DNA of 64,000 bases from Bacteroidaceae bacterium (GTDB taxonomy: Bacteria > Bacteroidota > Bacteroidia > Bacteroidales > Bacteroidaceae). The notes below the pieces were generated by a model, which saw nothing but the letters and a program-made list of their open reading frames with translations, ran no database searches and was not told where the DNA came from. The stretch covers positions 1 through 64,000 of the forward strand of contig JAEEZX010000032.1 in assembly GCA_016292045.1 (NCBI GenBank), written 5' to 3'. Shown in pieces: positions 15,001 through 24,100 of the stretch (position 1 is the stretch's first letter; every line of letters begins with the position of its first letter). The position numbers and the translations under genes are program-made.

Positions 15001-15066
15001 CATTCCATTTATATTGTGCTTAAACATGTCTGTAAACTTACTGTAAACATTCATATTTTGTGTCAT
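1..15066 (-). CDS. Giant exported YGGG-repeat protein, 3'-partial
   Basis: The reading frame stays open for 5022 codons and runs off the left edge, so the C-terminus is not seen. The first ATG is at 15066. In-frame ATGs at residues 5, 14 and 22 are alternatives, and the last gives the neatest signal peptide (ends ...AASAWAQ). Visible order: a region with a chitobiase C-terminal-like segment (about residues 260-315), three degenerate copies of a module anchored by YVTY and DPYxVxI (about 400-1140), GLUG-like segments (about 1250-1410, with GGIVG), then from about 1980 to the edge dozens of units of the type NVYGGG...G.TxVTITGG. Such units suggest a long beta-helix or beta-solenoid on the cell surface. 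It starts 40 bp after the stop of the other giant gene and would be the last seen gene of the fimbrial series. The exact function is not known; an adhesin is an inference from size, export and context. Confidence 0.85.
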   Translation of the reverse strand, partial: MTQNMNVYSKFTDMFKHNINGMVLRNLFLLLTLMTLGAASAWAQTDYSGLYYIGSVNYNAGTPANNYYLCPTEGWCSYKATDDFEGGDNGQPFLTTHRCRAGGGYDARKALWVIEKAPAPNSDYYYIKQWLTGRYLVANGVIRTTSGGQDRMRVHLEAIANLNEAGNKVLFSISLYNNSYLVISPKEIVDGAHYTSHGDHAKHKWLTVNGGNDNSLQGAEGKTGGPSGYTDTKGVVGLYTQNDANAKFYLEDASVAVPTFSMNGAGDVTISSVSGTTVYYTLDNTDPTTSSTVYTSVISAASIPAGKTVKAIAVRTSDGVSSAVGVLPLVTYHIVNTSGEIALTSESYIQLAGTSLSGYANIPSEIQSQYISDESITFYTMDVFNAGNLDEEHKITTIPAKIADIYVTYTLNKLGEKFLHLQGTRPFNLKNPTTGKYFVNSSGTTLTYDEVNTETTPNIQNKNKDHLWYISGNDPYAVTITCPETNNYLTSTPSVADTENIFFVKSEVGTTVTFQDASGSVAVTINEVKIPTSYYLIDKSGKKLLGPVESTSSSIAIPSEWYSPLATYHYWKSTSFDEAAGVYTLMEGQAELSGLEELADDEHIYVTYDVKNDIDLDGRNLLGVADKVGKTYRLEFSYGENFYQEDGLDGVMTETRKAIYPYSNGDASLYIYGSARWEEQLASGASTRTRWLWYIEPTTGVLDPYHVKISSYQTQTSYKYTEDDKDKTRNFHSYLKTYKPDGYNAIVTGVTNDNPAVTGGAESAAANNSDATEYMILGTSLSSLKLVTVDVISDGTTTERRTVNSFEQYWKNNPTVQGKLTTKVTAVGRNVTLSSTQKTELETVPVKESVTVAWHSYSAWANSQPWVHNNDGGGGTAHTTSKKFENEEHVYQTISMGDGAFQFVETEIKPMLILLDQHGWEIVRLPLPSGPSDPNRAARYAEIHKYSSPMVEKYHFWKTGTKIPGYHKFTVSDYAVNSDDTEYTADELGRADLDHSTPNLPNYATQAFTNDGKERDWYVTYDVKAEYAGKYAGAATKGATSAAPYLIKQNGVYAQYSGSGNIISTTSTEPDIKDVPERMQWYLRPNFDIDEEMGYIYAGNPGAEAEAKSKDATELDYVNGVVSTWSNGFDPYNVQIQSVLTDTRYFTANTTSSAVTNKWAGSSSAISLENLNTKQSNVNGLDQTKLNITNATFMVVDDGNGNMTLMPRFDNTKVMQTFTTLADPTGAATQTFTLTPVPKFVSSSSEIIAMGGYYMLANNFTASGSIGTESAPFSGTIEGQIGQSFDVSEPFIAYADGAIIKNVIIGSASVGSGSSTVTIGEDDKTALAAICSYATGNTRIYNCGINGGTVGAGDDYVGGIVGLLDGYARVINCYSYANITNGTDVGGIVGYNDYASKATDIRTMVMNCAFYGDISTTCTNRSPVYGGQNIDNKNKDGLNTYNYYAYSQLPTDHITEGKYNCALAVEDKYLNRFEFYRQLLNSNKKLAAWYATGSVDNADQKMAKWVLETADRTINDPKPYPVLKAQDDYPSIINYDAEHAPTSGERNTGKKLGTLTVNISESNATVGGQTKPTGATVETTSLSLTRTDKDFDRYNFNYDKVQLPYYNDVGTNNYTGGKVVTGWKITGMTGGTAGTYKAANEFGGYNFADRNCTNKDLYSESDRVFSQGAYFDVPYGVTAITIEPYWGNAVYVADAGYDVIYDTEYNRTDQTVFGTQVGNDTKFNNQKVYSSISSALGSLSGSTVYDNAVVLVGNLHQSGVPSAGSKAFTIMSVDEDNDHEPDYSMIYHHHDRQQVCPIRFDFLNIPGTAQAQKPNGTNNMKNFTIFLMKGWFEITNTCIVYSNQVEYENDQKNTTKAANSPLILLGGDFEQFVSTRATSVAGKTNYIHVGGNVYIKNFGVGTHSDGSKATPHIPVSVTGGEYKGFYLSGTYNPNAAANPNDDAECYISSGHFIEAAGACQEKIDGNVRWQIYNADMDAFYGGGINAAKPITGTVTTDIYNSYVGTFCGGPKFGNMTSGKAVTTNATGCVFEKYFGAGYGGLSYSRQKYFDESGYNFETHSFPYTGERGRYYDGESTNANNSHADYGKKGPGVATDFDYEFFVWSTGVTGARMYVKFASFSLAQCDNVSSTLNNCTINQNFYGGGSFGSVSGTATSVLNGCTVHGNVFGGGYSAKREKVHVRNAAGFDKLPKFNSASGMFEPGVFTGTIDYEWKHVNEMPANGTTGIEDDGDNHYLYTDVDLDALGKVGNAVLTIQGNTVVKGKIFQYDEDGVIVQDGEGNYVVTETTGGVFGGGDESAVDHSTQVTVTGTGAAGVLNVFGGGNTADVIENTSVTITGGTVGSEADASDMNGNVYGGGKGSTTVVGGNVTVNLGTRTGEAPSFTYTGDALVKHNVYGGSALGSVNTTQNASSEYDKTTKVNIYAGTINGKAFGGGLGHDDEDEAKDIVARNYGNTMVTVENSNNAKALVKQGVYGGANENGIVKADATVTITGGTVGIVPEPATNIANTVFGGGYGEPTIVEGNIAVTIGTQAATPVNTNPIVYGNVYGGSALGKVLVSEAGADLLEKAIDVNLYGGTINGNVFGGGLGRKAAAAVGIEGTPGYVAAVSAVAARVGGDVNVLLDGAELSCQYTGAGANRMPLTGQIFGANNLNGTPKGHVKVHVKRTMDSVKDDAVARDSRTTYDVAAVYGGGNQADYIPTNALLVTDPEDPGYDAGNPAKVAAATAEVIIEGCDLTSIEYVYGGGNAAAVPATDVTILGSYIIDYVFGGGNGKSTETFTNPGANVGSYNNGATNYGSGKAVTNLVGCHAHYVFGGSNTKGNVREGTSILMPDKKTYEDEGYNCCDKRDVREIYGAGNEAEQDGNVTLILGCVHNMKNVYGGARNANVKGGIDLVVTSGSFEGVFGGNDMSGTIQGPIKVTIEETACDPVTIDNLYLGGNQAAYSIYGYKEEGGKLVARTKAEFDAMSAEDKAAEHLPYSNPVLNVVSCTRIGKTSGEDLGGAFGGGLGNGAVMHGDPKVNINMIPGKYGADSDSDGEPDVLGTITNVYGGGKLANVEGSTTVNIGTVEKMAHRTKDGAEIPVDERVQKDVKSAVITGNVFGAGKGRATTATDVDSAFVTGNTAIVIEKATIAKSVYGGGELSQVGGNTNITVSGGTIGTSGMGGATYGNIYGGGFGHNANVRFGLVKGNTNVTVTGGNVLHSVYGGGAYGSVGTYTYASDAANAAISALASENTTEENTTGVAKITITGGTIGTDGHDNGMVFGSSRGDIAAPDAIQDNMAWVYDTKVVIGTENDETPGPRIHGSLYGSGENGHTYNNASVKMYSGTIGNPAEFYAYRGNVYGGGCGTDKYYADPAQETHDGHGTLFNPKAGIVKGNASVEILGGSVANNIYGAGSMGKVGGSTSVTINTDGFIGVEGAPEGGNVYGAARGELDLTSKIPGGDNIHNYSTVKESTVTLTKGTVRGSLYGGGKAGEVTGAVTVYINGGTVKHDVYGGGALAQTNTAYDVSEHPTYTTSVTMNGAESGCTVQGNLYGGGLGQLEVLYVAEDDEVIAGTKNVGDVKIPAVEADVNGPVTVTVSNGKATNVFGCNNLNGAPKQTVAVSITGTAPVDGASAISNVYGGGNVAAYTGNPTVTVSGGTADYVYGGGLGSTAIVNGSTSVTISKTETTSPTIAHDVYGGGSQADVTGSVSVTVTGGKIVNNVYGGGALANTNTANWNSAKAVSPTYDEVSFLKVGVSVVTGLYTESGGVYTKVTAENTKAADGVKYYRQITGGWANDGTTSTANTTTVTLAGGVMGNAYGGGLGDVDTPVYVYGDVVVNVNKTEDIPEGGKGAGFTRHLASEEVIVGGKKYNSIPVTGSVFGCNDVNGTPRGDVTVTVYSTRQLDDSENVISGHSPNASNSSYEIQAVYGGGNQADYQPAAGKTTNVIIRGCDVTSIEKVYGGGNSAAVPETHVTIWGSYDISDAFGGGNGSLPIKRGGVWIENAGSRVLGNTNNIAKGGKIGNVFGGNDGKGSVGGTMTSDYKHPEGGCPLKITKIYGANNEADSDGDVNVVISGCTAENADIEYVCGGSYNANIRGDLTLTITSGIFKNVYGGNDARGSIGGKITVNIQEEDPCKPIIIQNLVGGGFAADYPGEDTKELNGKKTAKRRQRNAETGAYIVPAAYDDYTTGKVIVNVKSATRIDNIYGGGFQAHVNGDTEVNINMVKGLWAGAKAPSGYTTLPNVHQADYNKVLDLAVGTDISESGYYEKDGSSYTATSDLTALSGKTYYRKEVNAYVIDDAIGTIGNIYGGGNEGNVYGNTVVNIGNLAEVPIMQRYDNGEFVKDTEVDVNGVHVLKYEDKPVLGAHIYGEVFGGGNLGEVRNNTTVNIGTANYSGTANFEGISIDKNASGKGGTVYGGGNKADVLGNTSVTMEGGQRTDCHDVYIFNGIFGGGYSGSVGTYTRSTEAEDVNVYGHTAHAGCIGKPKTCTSGGTCTVVVTGGQIGPVDVAKDGMNRSAALGGPVPQGWVWGGGCGIIEDPATNPDTHFKTYVNNTNVTIGGTAFILESVIGGGEFGRVLGNTLVKIQGNCQIGVGNGKWETVGGVDKPIRYDDADFIDPTTATASEIETAAGKLPECSHFVYGNDGKFLPYDPYYDNYPAYIAANPDLAPASTASPSDGKTWIGCVFGGGSGYMPYIKADGSGYDWCRSAGWVEGNATVQISGGHILTNVYGGNEYTDVKGKATVTMTGGTLGVPRTLAQIAEHPLSCYLFGAGKGDERAHFYNYNNVGSVEVNVSGGIIYGSVFGGAEDGHVLGDVTVNIQNIVDDTDPENPVITSSPKIGTWGTSYVDGNVFGGGRGFSGGTLGAGNVSGNIDVNITGGTMLGSIYGGGRMASVGTNFSNAQDPSTGQFLDGDGHGHVTVNISGGTIGNTSEDAVVAVNGHTKGGNVFGGSMGRLTKLDGTTPNPLWTKLAQVKTSSVNITGASTLIKSNVYGGAEFGTTRDNVYVTVGGTRASDGTITPSGTPTINGHVYGGGYGS

Positions 15067-15106
15067 ATTATATATCTTGTGCATATTGAATCTTTGGAGT
15101 CACGGT

Positions 15107-18100
15107 CTATTTGACGAGTATCTTCTTTCTGTTCACGATGTAGACACCGGGACGAACGGGGGTCGCAACGGTTTCGTTAGGCTGCAGCACATAGTTGGCA
15201 TACATGATACCGGGAACACTGACGACGGTGACGGTCACAGGATTTGCGAGGTGCGACGTAGTGATAACCTGCTGATCCTTTGAATAGATTTCCAGCGTGC
15301 CGTCAATCACTGAGAGCGGTTCTTCAATCAGTCCGTCGTAATCGCCACCGAAGATAATTGTTCTGGCGTACATCTTAGTGCTACTTGCAGGAACAGGAGT
15401 GTAGAAATAAGGACGGAAGGCACTGTGAGATGTCATCACGTGGTTCTTCTCGTTCTTCGTAACCGGAACATTACTTACACGGCTGTAATAAGTGGTTTCT
15501 GCATTTTCCCAAGACTCAGCCTCTACTTTACCGTCTTCATCGGTATAAAGCTTTCCACCTACAGCGGCAGCCTTAGCAGTAGCAAAGGCGGCGGCATCAG
15601 CATATTTAGAACCGGTGGTGTTATAAGCCTCCGCAACATCACTCAGCCGTACATAAGCATTGCCTTCGCTGTTCATCACGTAGTGTGACGTGCCGAGCGT
15701 CATATTCATGTAGCTTGGCTTGAAGGTGTATTCATGACCCTTATAGCTTATCTTCTTGCCTGCCGCCGTCTCCTCGTCACTCACACGGATAGTTGTACCC
15801 TTGTCGGAAGCGAAGGTGATAACCTGCTTAGCCAGTTTGGGAACAGGCACAGCAGTATTTTTAGCCTCGAACCTACCGCTGAGGTCGAACTCATAGTATA
15901 TCTGACCCGGCAGACCGAGGATATACGGTGTGGCAGCCGTCAGCAACGGATAAGCCGAGTAGTTGCGTGGCGTCCTGTAGTACTGCTGGTACTGCAGATA
16001 GGTGTCGGCGTTGGCATCCTTCTGGTTGTGCCCGGAGGTTTTCTCATAGTAGTAATCCCAGAGGAAGGTGTTGGTAACCTCCTTGGCAGCACCTTTGGCC
16101 GCAGGATAGAGGAAGTCGGCCTTAGCCACAACGGGCTCAGTACCCTCTTCCTTGATGGCATTGAACTCACGCAACCAGTACTCATGGCCAATCTTAGAGC
16201 CTGTGCCGTTCTTGCTGGTCTCACTGCCGCTGTAGAAGTGAGTAATCTCACCCTTCGTATCGGTAGTCACAAGTTCTGCGGTGAACGGCAGACTGATGCT
16301 CTGCCATCCACTGTTGAGGTCAACATATTCATTGAGACCCGGCTTGCGCTGGTACCACATCCGGTGGCTGGCATCGAAGGTGTAGCTAAATGGAGCATTG
16401 AAGTCCTGTTTGTCCACGAGCAGATGGTCGTTGATGGCGGTCAGGTCGCTCTGTACCAAGTGACCGTAAATATTATCCGTATTCTCGCTAACCAGTCGAT
16501 AGCCGCCGCTGTAGTCGTAGTGGTTCTCGGCTGCGCGGGCAGGATCATCGTATGCCGGATCGACGAAGTAAGCGGTCAGCACGCCATGGGTCTTTTCATT
16601 AGCGTAGCCGTCGCCGGATGCAGCCGGTGCATAGACGAGCAGGTTCTGCGTATCGTCACAGTTCTTGATACTTGTCAGGCCGTCGTCGTCGAGCAATGGC
16701 GAGTAGAACCAACCGTCCTGCAAGCCCAGCTTGTAGGCACTCGTAGCATGGCCTTCCTGATGGCCGTTAAAGTCGATGGCGGTCATGCCCGGATAGGCCT
16801 TGCGCGGTGTAACGTGAGCCTCTATCTGCTCATCGGTCAACTTCTCCTCCTGTGCCAGGTAAGTAGCGGGATTGAAGTGGGCCACACCCATATTCTTCGA
16901 GCGGAAGTAGGCCGGAGCACGATATACGCGGTTAGCATCATCGTTATCCGACAGACGGCCATCTTCGCGTACAACAGCTGTCGGCACATCCTGATGTGCC
17001 TCGGCAGCCCAGCCGTAGGTCAGTTTCTGTCCGAAGAAGATGTAGTCGTCGGGCCAGATGGGGAAGAAGCTGCTCAATTCTTTTTCCTTACCTGTTTCCG
17101 GATCTGTGACGGTCCAACTATGGTAACGCTCATCCTCCGAATCAGGTATCTCACCGGCTGCATAGCGGAAGTCACCGTCGGCAAAGCGGTCCTCGACGTA
17201 CATTGGAACAACGTACTTTTCTGGTGGTGTATCAGGCAGGTAGCCCGACGAGCAGAATTCCGGATTGCTGGCATAATAGTTCACCTTATCATCATCGAAC
17301 ACCAGTTTGTCATCACTGCCGATGGTGAAGTTCTGGTATTTCTGGGCTGCCGCGCCAGAGGATACCTTCTGGTTGCAGAAGCGCTTGTAGAGATAGAAGT
17401 TGTTCAGGTCGTAAGCCAGTTCACCGTTATAGTAAGCTGTATCAGACTTAGCCGTTGCCACACCACGGACACCGCCTGAGGTGATGTTCTCCTTGTAATC
17501 AAGGACATCAGGTTCGTCACCTTCAATGTTACCATAGAGACCCTTATTGCCAGTCCAGAAGTAAGAGTTAACCACCTGATAACCCTTCGTGTCGGTCGGG
17601 TTACCGAATACAGCGTTAGGCTTCTCGCCCAACGGTGTCGTGCTGGTGGTCTTAATCCATACACTCTCCACATAACCTTTACCCTTGTTGACTACACCGG
17701 CTGTGTTGAACGAACCCGTCACACCGAGGTTATATACCTCACCGCAGAGGTTGTTGAACAGCGAGTTGTCGAGACCGCTGATGGTGTGACCGTCACCGTG
17801 GAGGGTACCTTCGAAGCACTGCTCGTCGGTGCCTATCGGAGTCCAGGGATTGTCAACTTGGATGAACTGGGGATCTGTTTCATCCGGATCATCCGGGGTA
17901 TAATCCGGATTAGTCACCCACTTCTTGCTATGGTCTATATCCGTACGCATGAAGAATTCCAGTCTGGCTCCACCCTTCACGCGCTCATCTAATAGAGCAT
18001 GTCCCACCAAATCACCAGATCCTGCAGGAGTAGTGAGCAGACTCAGGTCATACAGGTTCTTGAAGATATCAAGACCGTTCTCACGACTGTCGCTGTAGTC

Positions 18101-21100
18101 GTTGATGTATATCTTCGGGTAGCGCTTCACGTTCTTATGGTCGATGTACATGTGGTTGTCCTTGTATTCATCGGACATCACATCGGCCATGTCGTGGTAG
18201 TTGGCCACGTGTACAGGTACAGCATTAGAATAGGTGCGACCCAGATAGCTCTTGGCGTAGTAGGCCACATAGTATTCGTCCTGATACCAGTAGAGCTTAT
18301 TGAAGTTCGGATCGTAATCCACACCGTTGGTATGGCTCTCGGCATCACGTTGCGTAGCAAAGAGTTCCCAGCCACCGCCGGTCACCTCATAGGCACCCGG
18401 TACCACATCCGGCTCGCGCATCGTGACGAGGTCGCCCGGCAGGATAAGGTCCGGAGGAGTGATGTCCTCTACGATAGGCACACCGCTCTTGAATGTCAGG
18501 TGTATGTTCACCACATGGCGCTCGCTGATGGGGGTCACATTACCGCTGGCATCGGTCTCGTCGTAATCGTACTGGTAGATGACGGTGATTATCTTCTCCT
18601 TCGACAGGTCGTAGATGTCATTCTCGCGGCTCACGTACAGCGTCGAGGTCTCCGTCGGTGATACGCCGTGGATGGTGAAGTTCTTCTGCTCGTTCTTCAT
18701 AGTTTCATAGTTCGAGCTGGTAATAAGGGTACCCAACTGCACCTCGCCTTCTTCACTGACACCACCGGCTGCACCGGGAATTGTTTCATCGGAAATAGGC
18801 GTTACCTCCGTATCTTCCGTGTAACTCTCTCGGCAGTAATAGTAAACGGCGTTTTCTGAATAGTCTGTAGAAGAGAACTTGAATACTGTGACAAATGCCT
18901 TTTCTGATTCGGGCAGACTCTTGTACGTCGCGCTACTGATAGTTTCACCCACTGCGTATGGTGTGCTGCCAATCTGGAACGGAGTCTTGACCACATAAGC
19001 TAAATACTTAGTAGATTCAGAGTCGTAAGTAGCATTCTTCACTGCAATAGCAGCATAGTGGCGCTGCTCGTTGATCAGTCTTTTTTCGAATTCCTCGCGA
19101 AGGAGTTCGTCGCCCTTCTGCAATACGTCTGTGGTAGTGGTTCCTACACCGCGCTTAACAGTAACAGTATTTGTCAAGGTCTTCGAAGGAGTGTCGCTAT
19201 TGTATTCTGCCGTGTAATCGACAGATGTCTCAAGCGAGTAGGTTGCCTTATTTTGCTCGGCATCCGTTTTTGAAGTATAATCCTTACCATCATACTGATA
19301 CTTCTGACCCTCTACCCCACTGTAGTTCGGATCGATAAGCAGGTCAAGAGCATCATAGTTGAAGTCGAACTTCGCACGGTCGGTTGCCGACATAGAGCTC
19401 CAAGCCTCCAAGCCACGGTAGTTATGACCGGTCTCGTAGTAGTTACCGCCATAGTAATATGGACCGGCATAGCCTTCCTCAGACTTGTCTTTGCTGGTGC
19501 AGTAGTAAGCCTGAACGAGATAGGTCTGGAGATCGTCACGCAAGGTAGCCAGAGCTATCAACTTCTTTTTCTTTTCATCTGAGTAGCCTGATGCCTTGAT
19601 GGCGTCGATGGTCATCTCACCTGTTCCTGCCTCTTCAGTGTTCATCTTACTCTTCACGCCGTCGATATAATCTTCTGCCTCCGACTTCTTCATCTTCGAG
19701 TCTTTGTAGATGACCTCGTCTTTCGTCAGCTCGATAGTCTTGGTACAGATATAGGCCTCTTCGCAGTAGCTGCTGTAACCACTGGCAAAGGAAGCAGGAA
19801 CGGTTGTACCCACATTGTAGTAGGAATCGCCAGAAGTACCGGAAATGGTAATCTTAGTCTTTACGATATAAGCCTTTTCGAATGTGGCTTGAGCGGGAAG
19901 GGCGGCTTTCTGATCAGCGTTGAGTTTAGCATATGCTGTTGTATATGTTGACTGTACGGTCTCGGGGATGAGGTCGCCATGCTGGTATTCACTCTGTCCG
20001 AGCATTGTGCTACCATATTCGGGATTCAGACGATAGGTGGGACCATCCTCATAGAGAGCCTTACCTTCTACATCTTTCACTTCGTATTCTGCAAGGGTAA
20101 TCTTGTCATTGTATGCACCCTGCTTCTTAGTGTACCAGTTGTCCCACTGGCTGGGGTTGTTCACCTCGTAGGTCAGGATATAGCCCTCGTCGTGGCTGAC
20201 ATTGTTCGACTCACGGAATACGAAGTCGAAGGCTGCATACACGTCATTACCTGCATCGTTCGTGACAATTATAGGATTGCCTTCGCTGTCCTTCGTAGCC
20301 CGCTTGACAGCCGGCACTGCTGCTTCTCCCACTTCAATCACCTGCTTATTGGCATTTGCCAATGCTGACAAGGTATTGTATTCATCGGGCAGCATCACTT
20401 GGCCAGGAGCATAGTACTTGGAGTTGATATAGCAACTGTCCTTGACCACATAGGTCTTTTCTACGAACAGCTCCTTTTCGTAGTTGCTCAGCAGATACCA
20501 ATCCCAGTAGCTGATGGCGTCGTTCTTGTAGTAGGTCTTGCCATTGATAATCATCTTCTTGTCGCCATCCAACTTCACGCCGGGTGCGGAATAGTATGCA
20601 TAGCGGTTAGGCATCACGTTCAGGAGCTTCATCTTACCATGCGAAGCAGCGGCAATGGTCAGCGGGATATCGACAACTTCGCTGTAGGCGTTCGGCTGAC
20701 CGGTGTAGGCCGAGATATACTGGTCATAGACATACGTAGAACCCTTGATATACCAGAAGTGGGCCGGCATCTTACCTTCACCATAGTATCTGTTGCTGAT
20801 GTTGTAGCAGTCGTCGATAATGGTCTGTGTGCTGTGTACGAAGTTACCCGAGCTCTCCCACTCCATCTGATGAGCGGCATCATCCGTGGCATCATACGTG
20901 TAGTCCCATTGTGTGACGGCATCTTCGTTCAGCTTTGTCAGCGTGGTGTTCACAGCGCCGCTCGGGCTCGGTATGCCGTGTACGTTCTTCGCATAGACGA
21001 AGCCGCCACCGATACCTGTGGAGACATTAATCAGGTCGAGCTCTACAATACCGGTAATGGGTCCCCATACCTTCTCATACAAATCGGTGCCGGTGCTCTC

Positions 21101-24100
21101 TTCGGTGGTAATTTCCAGATAGACGCCCGATGCCAGTGCCACCTTGTTGTGGCTGCTGGCGTTGTTGCGGGTCTTGTCCTTGATATGCTCTTGCTTCCAG
21201 TCGTAGTAGGAGGCCTCACCATATTCTTTGCCGTTAGCATCACCCCTATAAATCTCATTGGTGTTATCGGTCTTACGCACATCGCTGAAATGCACATCGC
21301 TGGTCAGCGCACCCAGATAGTTCACCACGTTGTAGATACCGAAGTAGTTGCCGTGCCTGTGCTTCTTGTAGTATTCGGGGGAGCTTTCCGCAATGGCCAG
21401 GTCGCTCGCTATCTTCGAATCCATCTTGTTCAGCGACACCTCACGTACACGGTTGATGGTATAATTGGTGTAGTCGGCCTCCTCGGGCACACGGTCCTGG
21501 GCTCCCTGCATCACCATGCGGCTACCGAAGACGCCGCAGAAGTCGGCACGTTGGATACTGTTCATCAAACGACCGGCATAAACGGGCAGCACACCGCTCT
21601 CTTTCCAATAGTTTGTGCCAACTGCTGTGTTGGGTTTCCATTCATGTTCTTCATCATCCCAAACAAGAACCGGCAGACCACCGCTTGTCACATAATTACC
21701 CGAGGCGTCATTTTGGATAGAAACGTATGTGTCACCGTCTTTCTCCAGGAACAAGTCCATCATATCGTCGGCAGTGATGGTTGTGGCCGGTTTGCCTTCA
21801 GGCGCCGGATTATAGGTTGTACCCAATTTGTCAGTACATCTATTCAAACAGGTGTAGTTCAGCTCGTAGTAGGCTGCCTCACGGTCAGGCAGGTCGTGAT
21901 ACTGGTCGATGGTGATTTCCTTGGCAATCGAGTAGTAGTCGGTACCGTAGTTGGTGATGTTCAGCTCACGGTAGCCGTCAACGAGCGTCAGATTACCTTC
22001 GCCGTAGAGACCACCCGTATGACGCGTACCCAGTGTAATCATGTCGCGATGGTAGATATCGTTGATAGAGGCGGTGGCATTACCGAATACCGTGCTGACA
22101 TTAGCTCCCGTCGAAACAGAACCGGGATTGGCGTTACCACCGGCAAACACAGCATTGTGAATGATGATACCCGTCTGGTCCAAGCAGCTCCACTTATCAG
22201 AATCGCTGTTCTTGTCTTTCAGTTTGTTCAGTTTCTCAATAGGCACAAACTGACCGGAGACATAGTTGGTACCATCAATGGTCACGTTGTTCATCACCTG
22301 AAGCATGGGTTCTACGACCACCTTGCAGTCCTCGGTGAACTGGCGCTCGGTCTTGGTCGTTTTGACATCACCAACATTCTTCGTGCCTGCTATCACCTCA
22401 GCATCTTCTGCCGTGTAATATGATGTTGGCACTTCTACCGTTACGAAAGCACCTTCATCTTCCCAAGCGTGCTGGTAGTAGTAACCCTCGTACAAATCAT
22501 CGTAGCGTTCGCCCGACTTCACGCCCTTACCGAAGGTGGTAGGCGTAATTTCGTAGGCACTATAGACATAACCGACATCGCCGCCGCCGAAGACGTTGCC
22601 GTCACCGTCGGCCACGTCGGCTGCAGTACCAATCTCACCGCCATGGACATGCACCTCTGTCTGACCGAAGACGTAGCCGGCACAGTTCAGCGAGCCTACG
22701 CGACCCAGGTTGTCGTAGCCGCGGCCACCGCCATACAAATTACGTTGAATATGGCCCTTATACATTTCCACATGGGTCTTACCCGGACGATAGATGCCCT
22801 TCAGTTCATAACCGGAGCCACTGCCTTTCTCTTGCATATCACCACGTCCGATGGCTGCTATCTCACCGCCGCCAAAGACACTGTTGCGCACCACGCCGCC
22901 GTTGAGAATCACGCTGGTCTTGTCGACGGTACTGTTGTCGACATAACCGCCGCCAAACAGACAGCCGGCATCTTCAAGCAGCGTATTGGGAGTCTCCTTG
23001 GTGTCGTCTTCTATCTTTTCAACGTATTCGCCGGCCTTATATTCATAGCCGATATAGCCCTTGTTGAGCTTCACGTGGGCCGTGCCATAGACAGCACCAC
23101 CCTCTCCACCGCCATAAACATTGCGCTGGATGGCGGGGATGCCGTCGGTGAAACTGCTGCCGCCTTGGTCGCCGATGACCACATAGGTCTCGCCGGGTTT
23201 GTCGCCGGCGGGAGAATCGCTGATCAAGCCATTGTGCAAACCTACATTTCCTTCCCAGCCGCCGCCATAGACGTTACGGCAGGTGCCGCCCTTGATATAG
23301 GCCGTGGCACTGGCGGTGAAGCCAAATGGATTTGTGCTCGCGTTGTAAGGACCCACCATGGCAAAGGCATCGTCCACGGCTCCTGCCGTACCGGCGGCAT
23401 AGATATCCTTCTTCACCGTGCCACCGAGCAAAGCTATATAGGTATGTCCCCATACGTCGCCGCTGAATAGCGAGCCGCTCGCACCGTAGCCGCCGCCGTA
23501 AGCATAGTTCACCACTTCAGCACCTTCGTTGATGATAACGTTGGTGTTGTAGATAGATTGGCGCTTCGCCTTCTCTTCATCAGTGTAGCCCGAGTAGTCT
23601 CTCTCGTCAATCTCACCCTTTCTAACCAGCGAGGTGCCTCGCAGAGCGACAAATCTTTCGAAATAGTTGTTGAAGGTTGCGTTCGGCGTGTAGTAGTCAC
23701 CCAACGACCAGGCATCTATCCAAGCCTGATTCCATTCGTCTTTTAACTCCTTGGTCTTCAATTCACTTGTGCCTACATCGCCAGTCCAGCGTGCGGGGTC
23801 ATCCCAAGGAGGCTCTGCTGCAACATTTACCGACGGTTTGTTCTTCTCGTTCTGCATATACTGCTGCACAGTCTCGGCATTCAGCACGTGACCCATCTCA
23901 CCACCGCCATAGACCTCATAAACCTTGGCACCACTGAGCATCTCAATATGCGTATGTTCCGACCAGCTGTTGAAACCCTTGCCGGCACCATAGACTGTGG
24001 CCAGATAGCCCTTCTCCTTGTTTGACCATACGGGCGACGAGATGTTTACGTTGGTGAAGATGGAGCGTCGCTGGTTGTTGTTGCCACCATAAATAGCACC

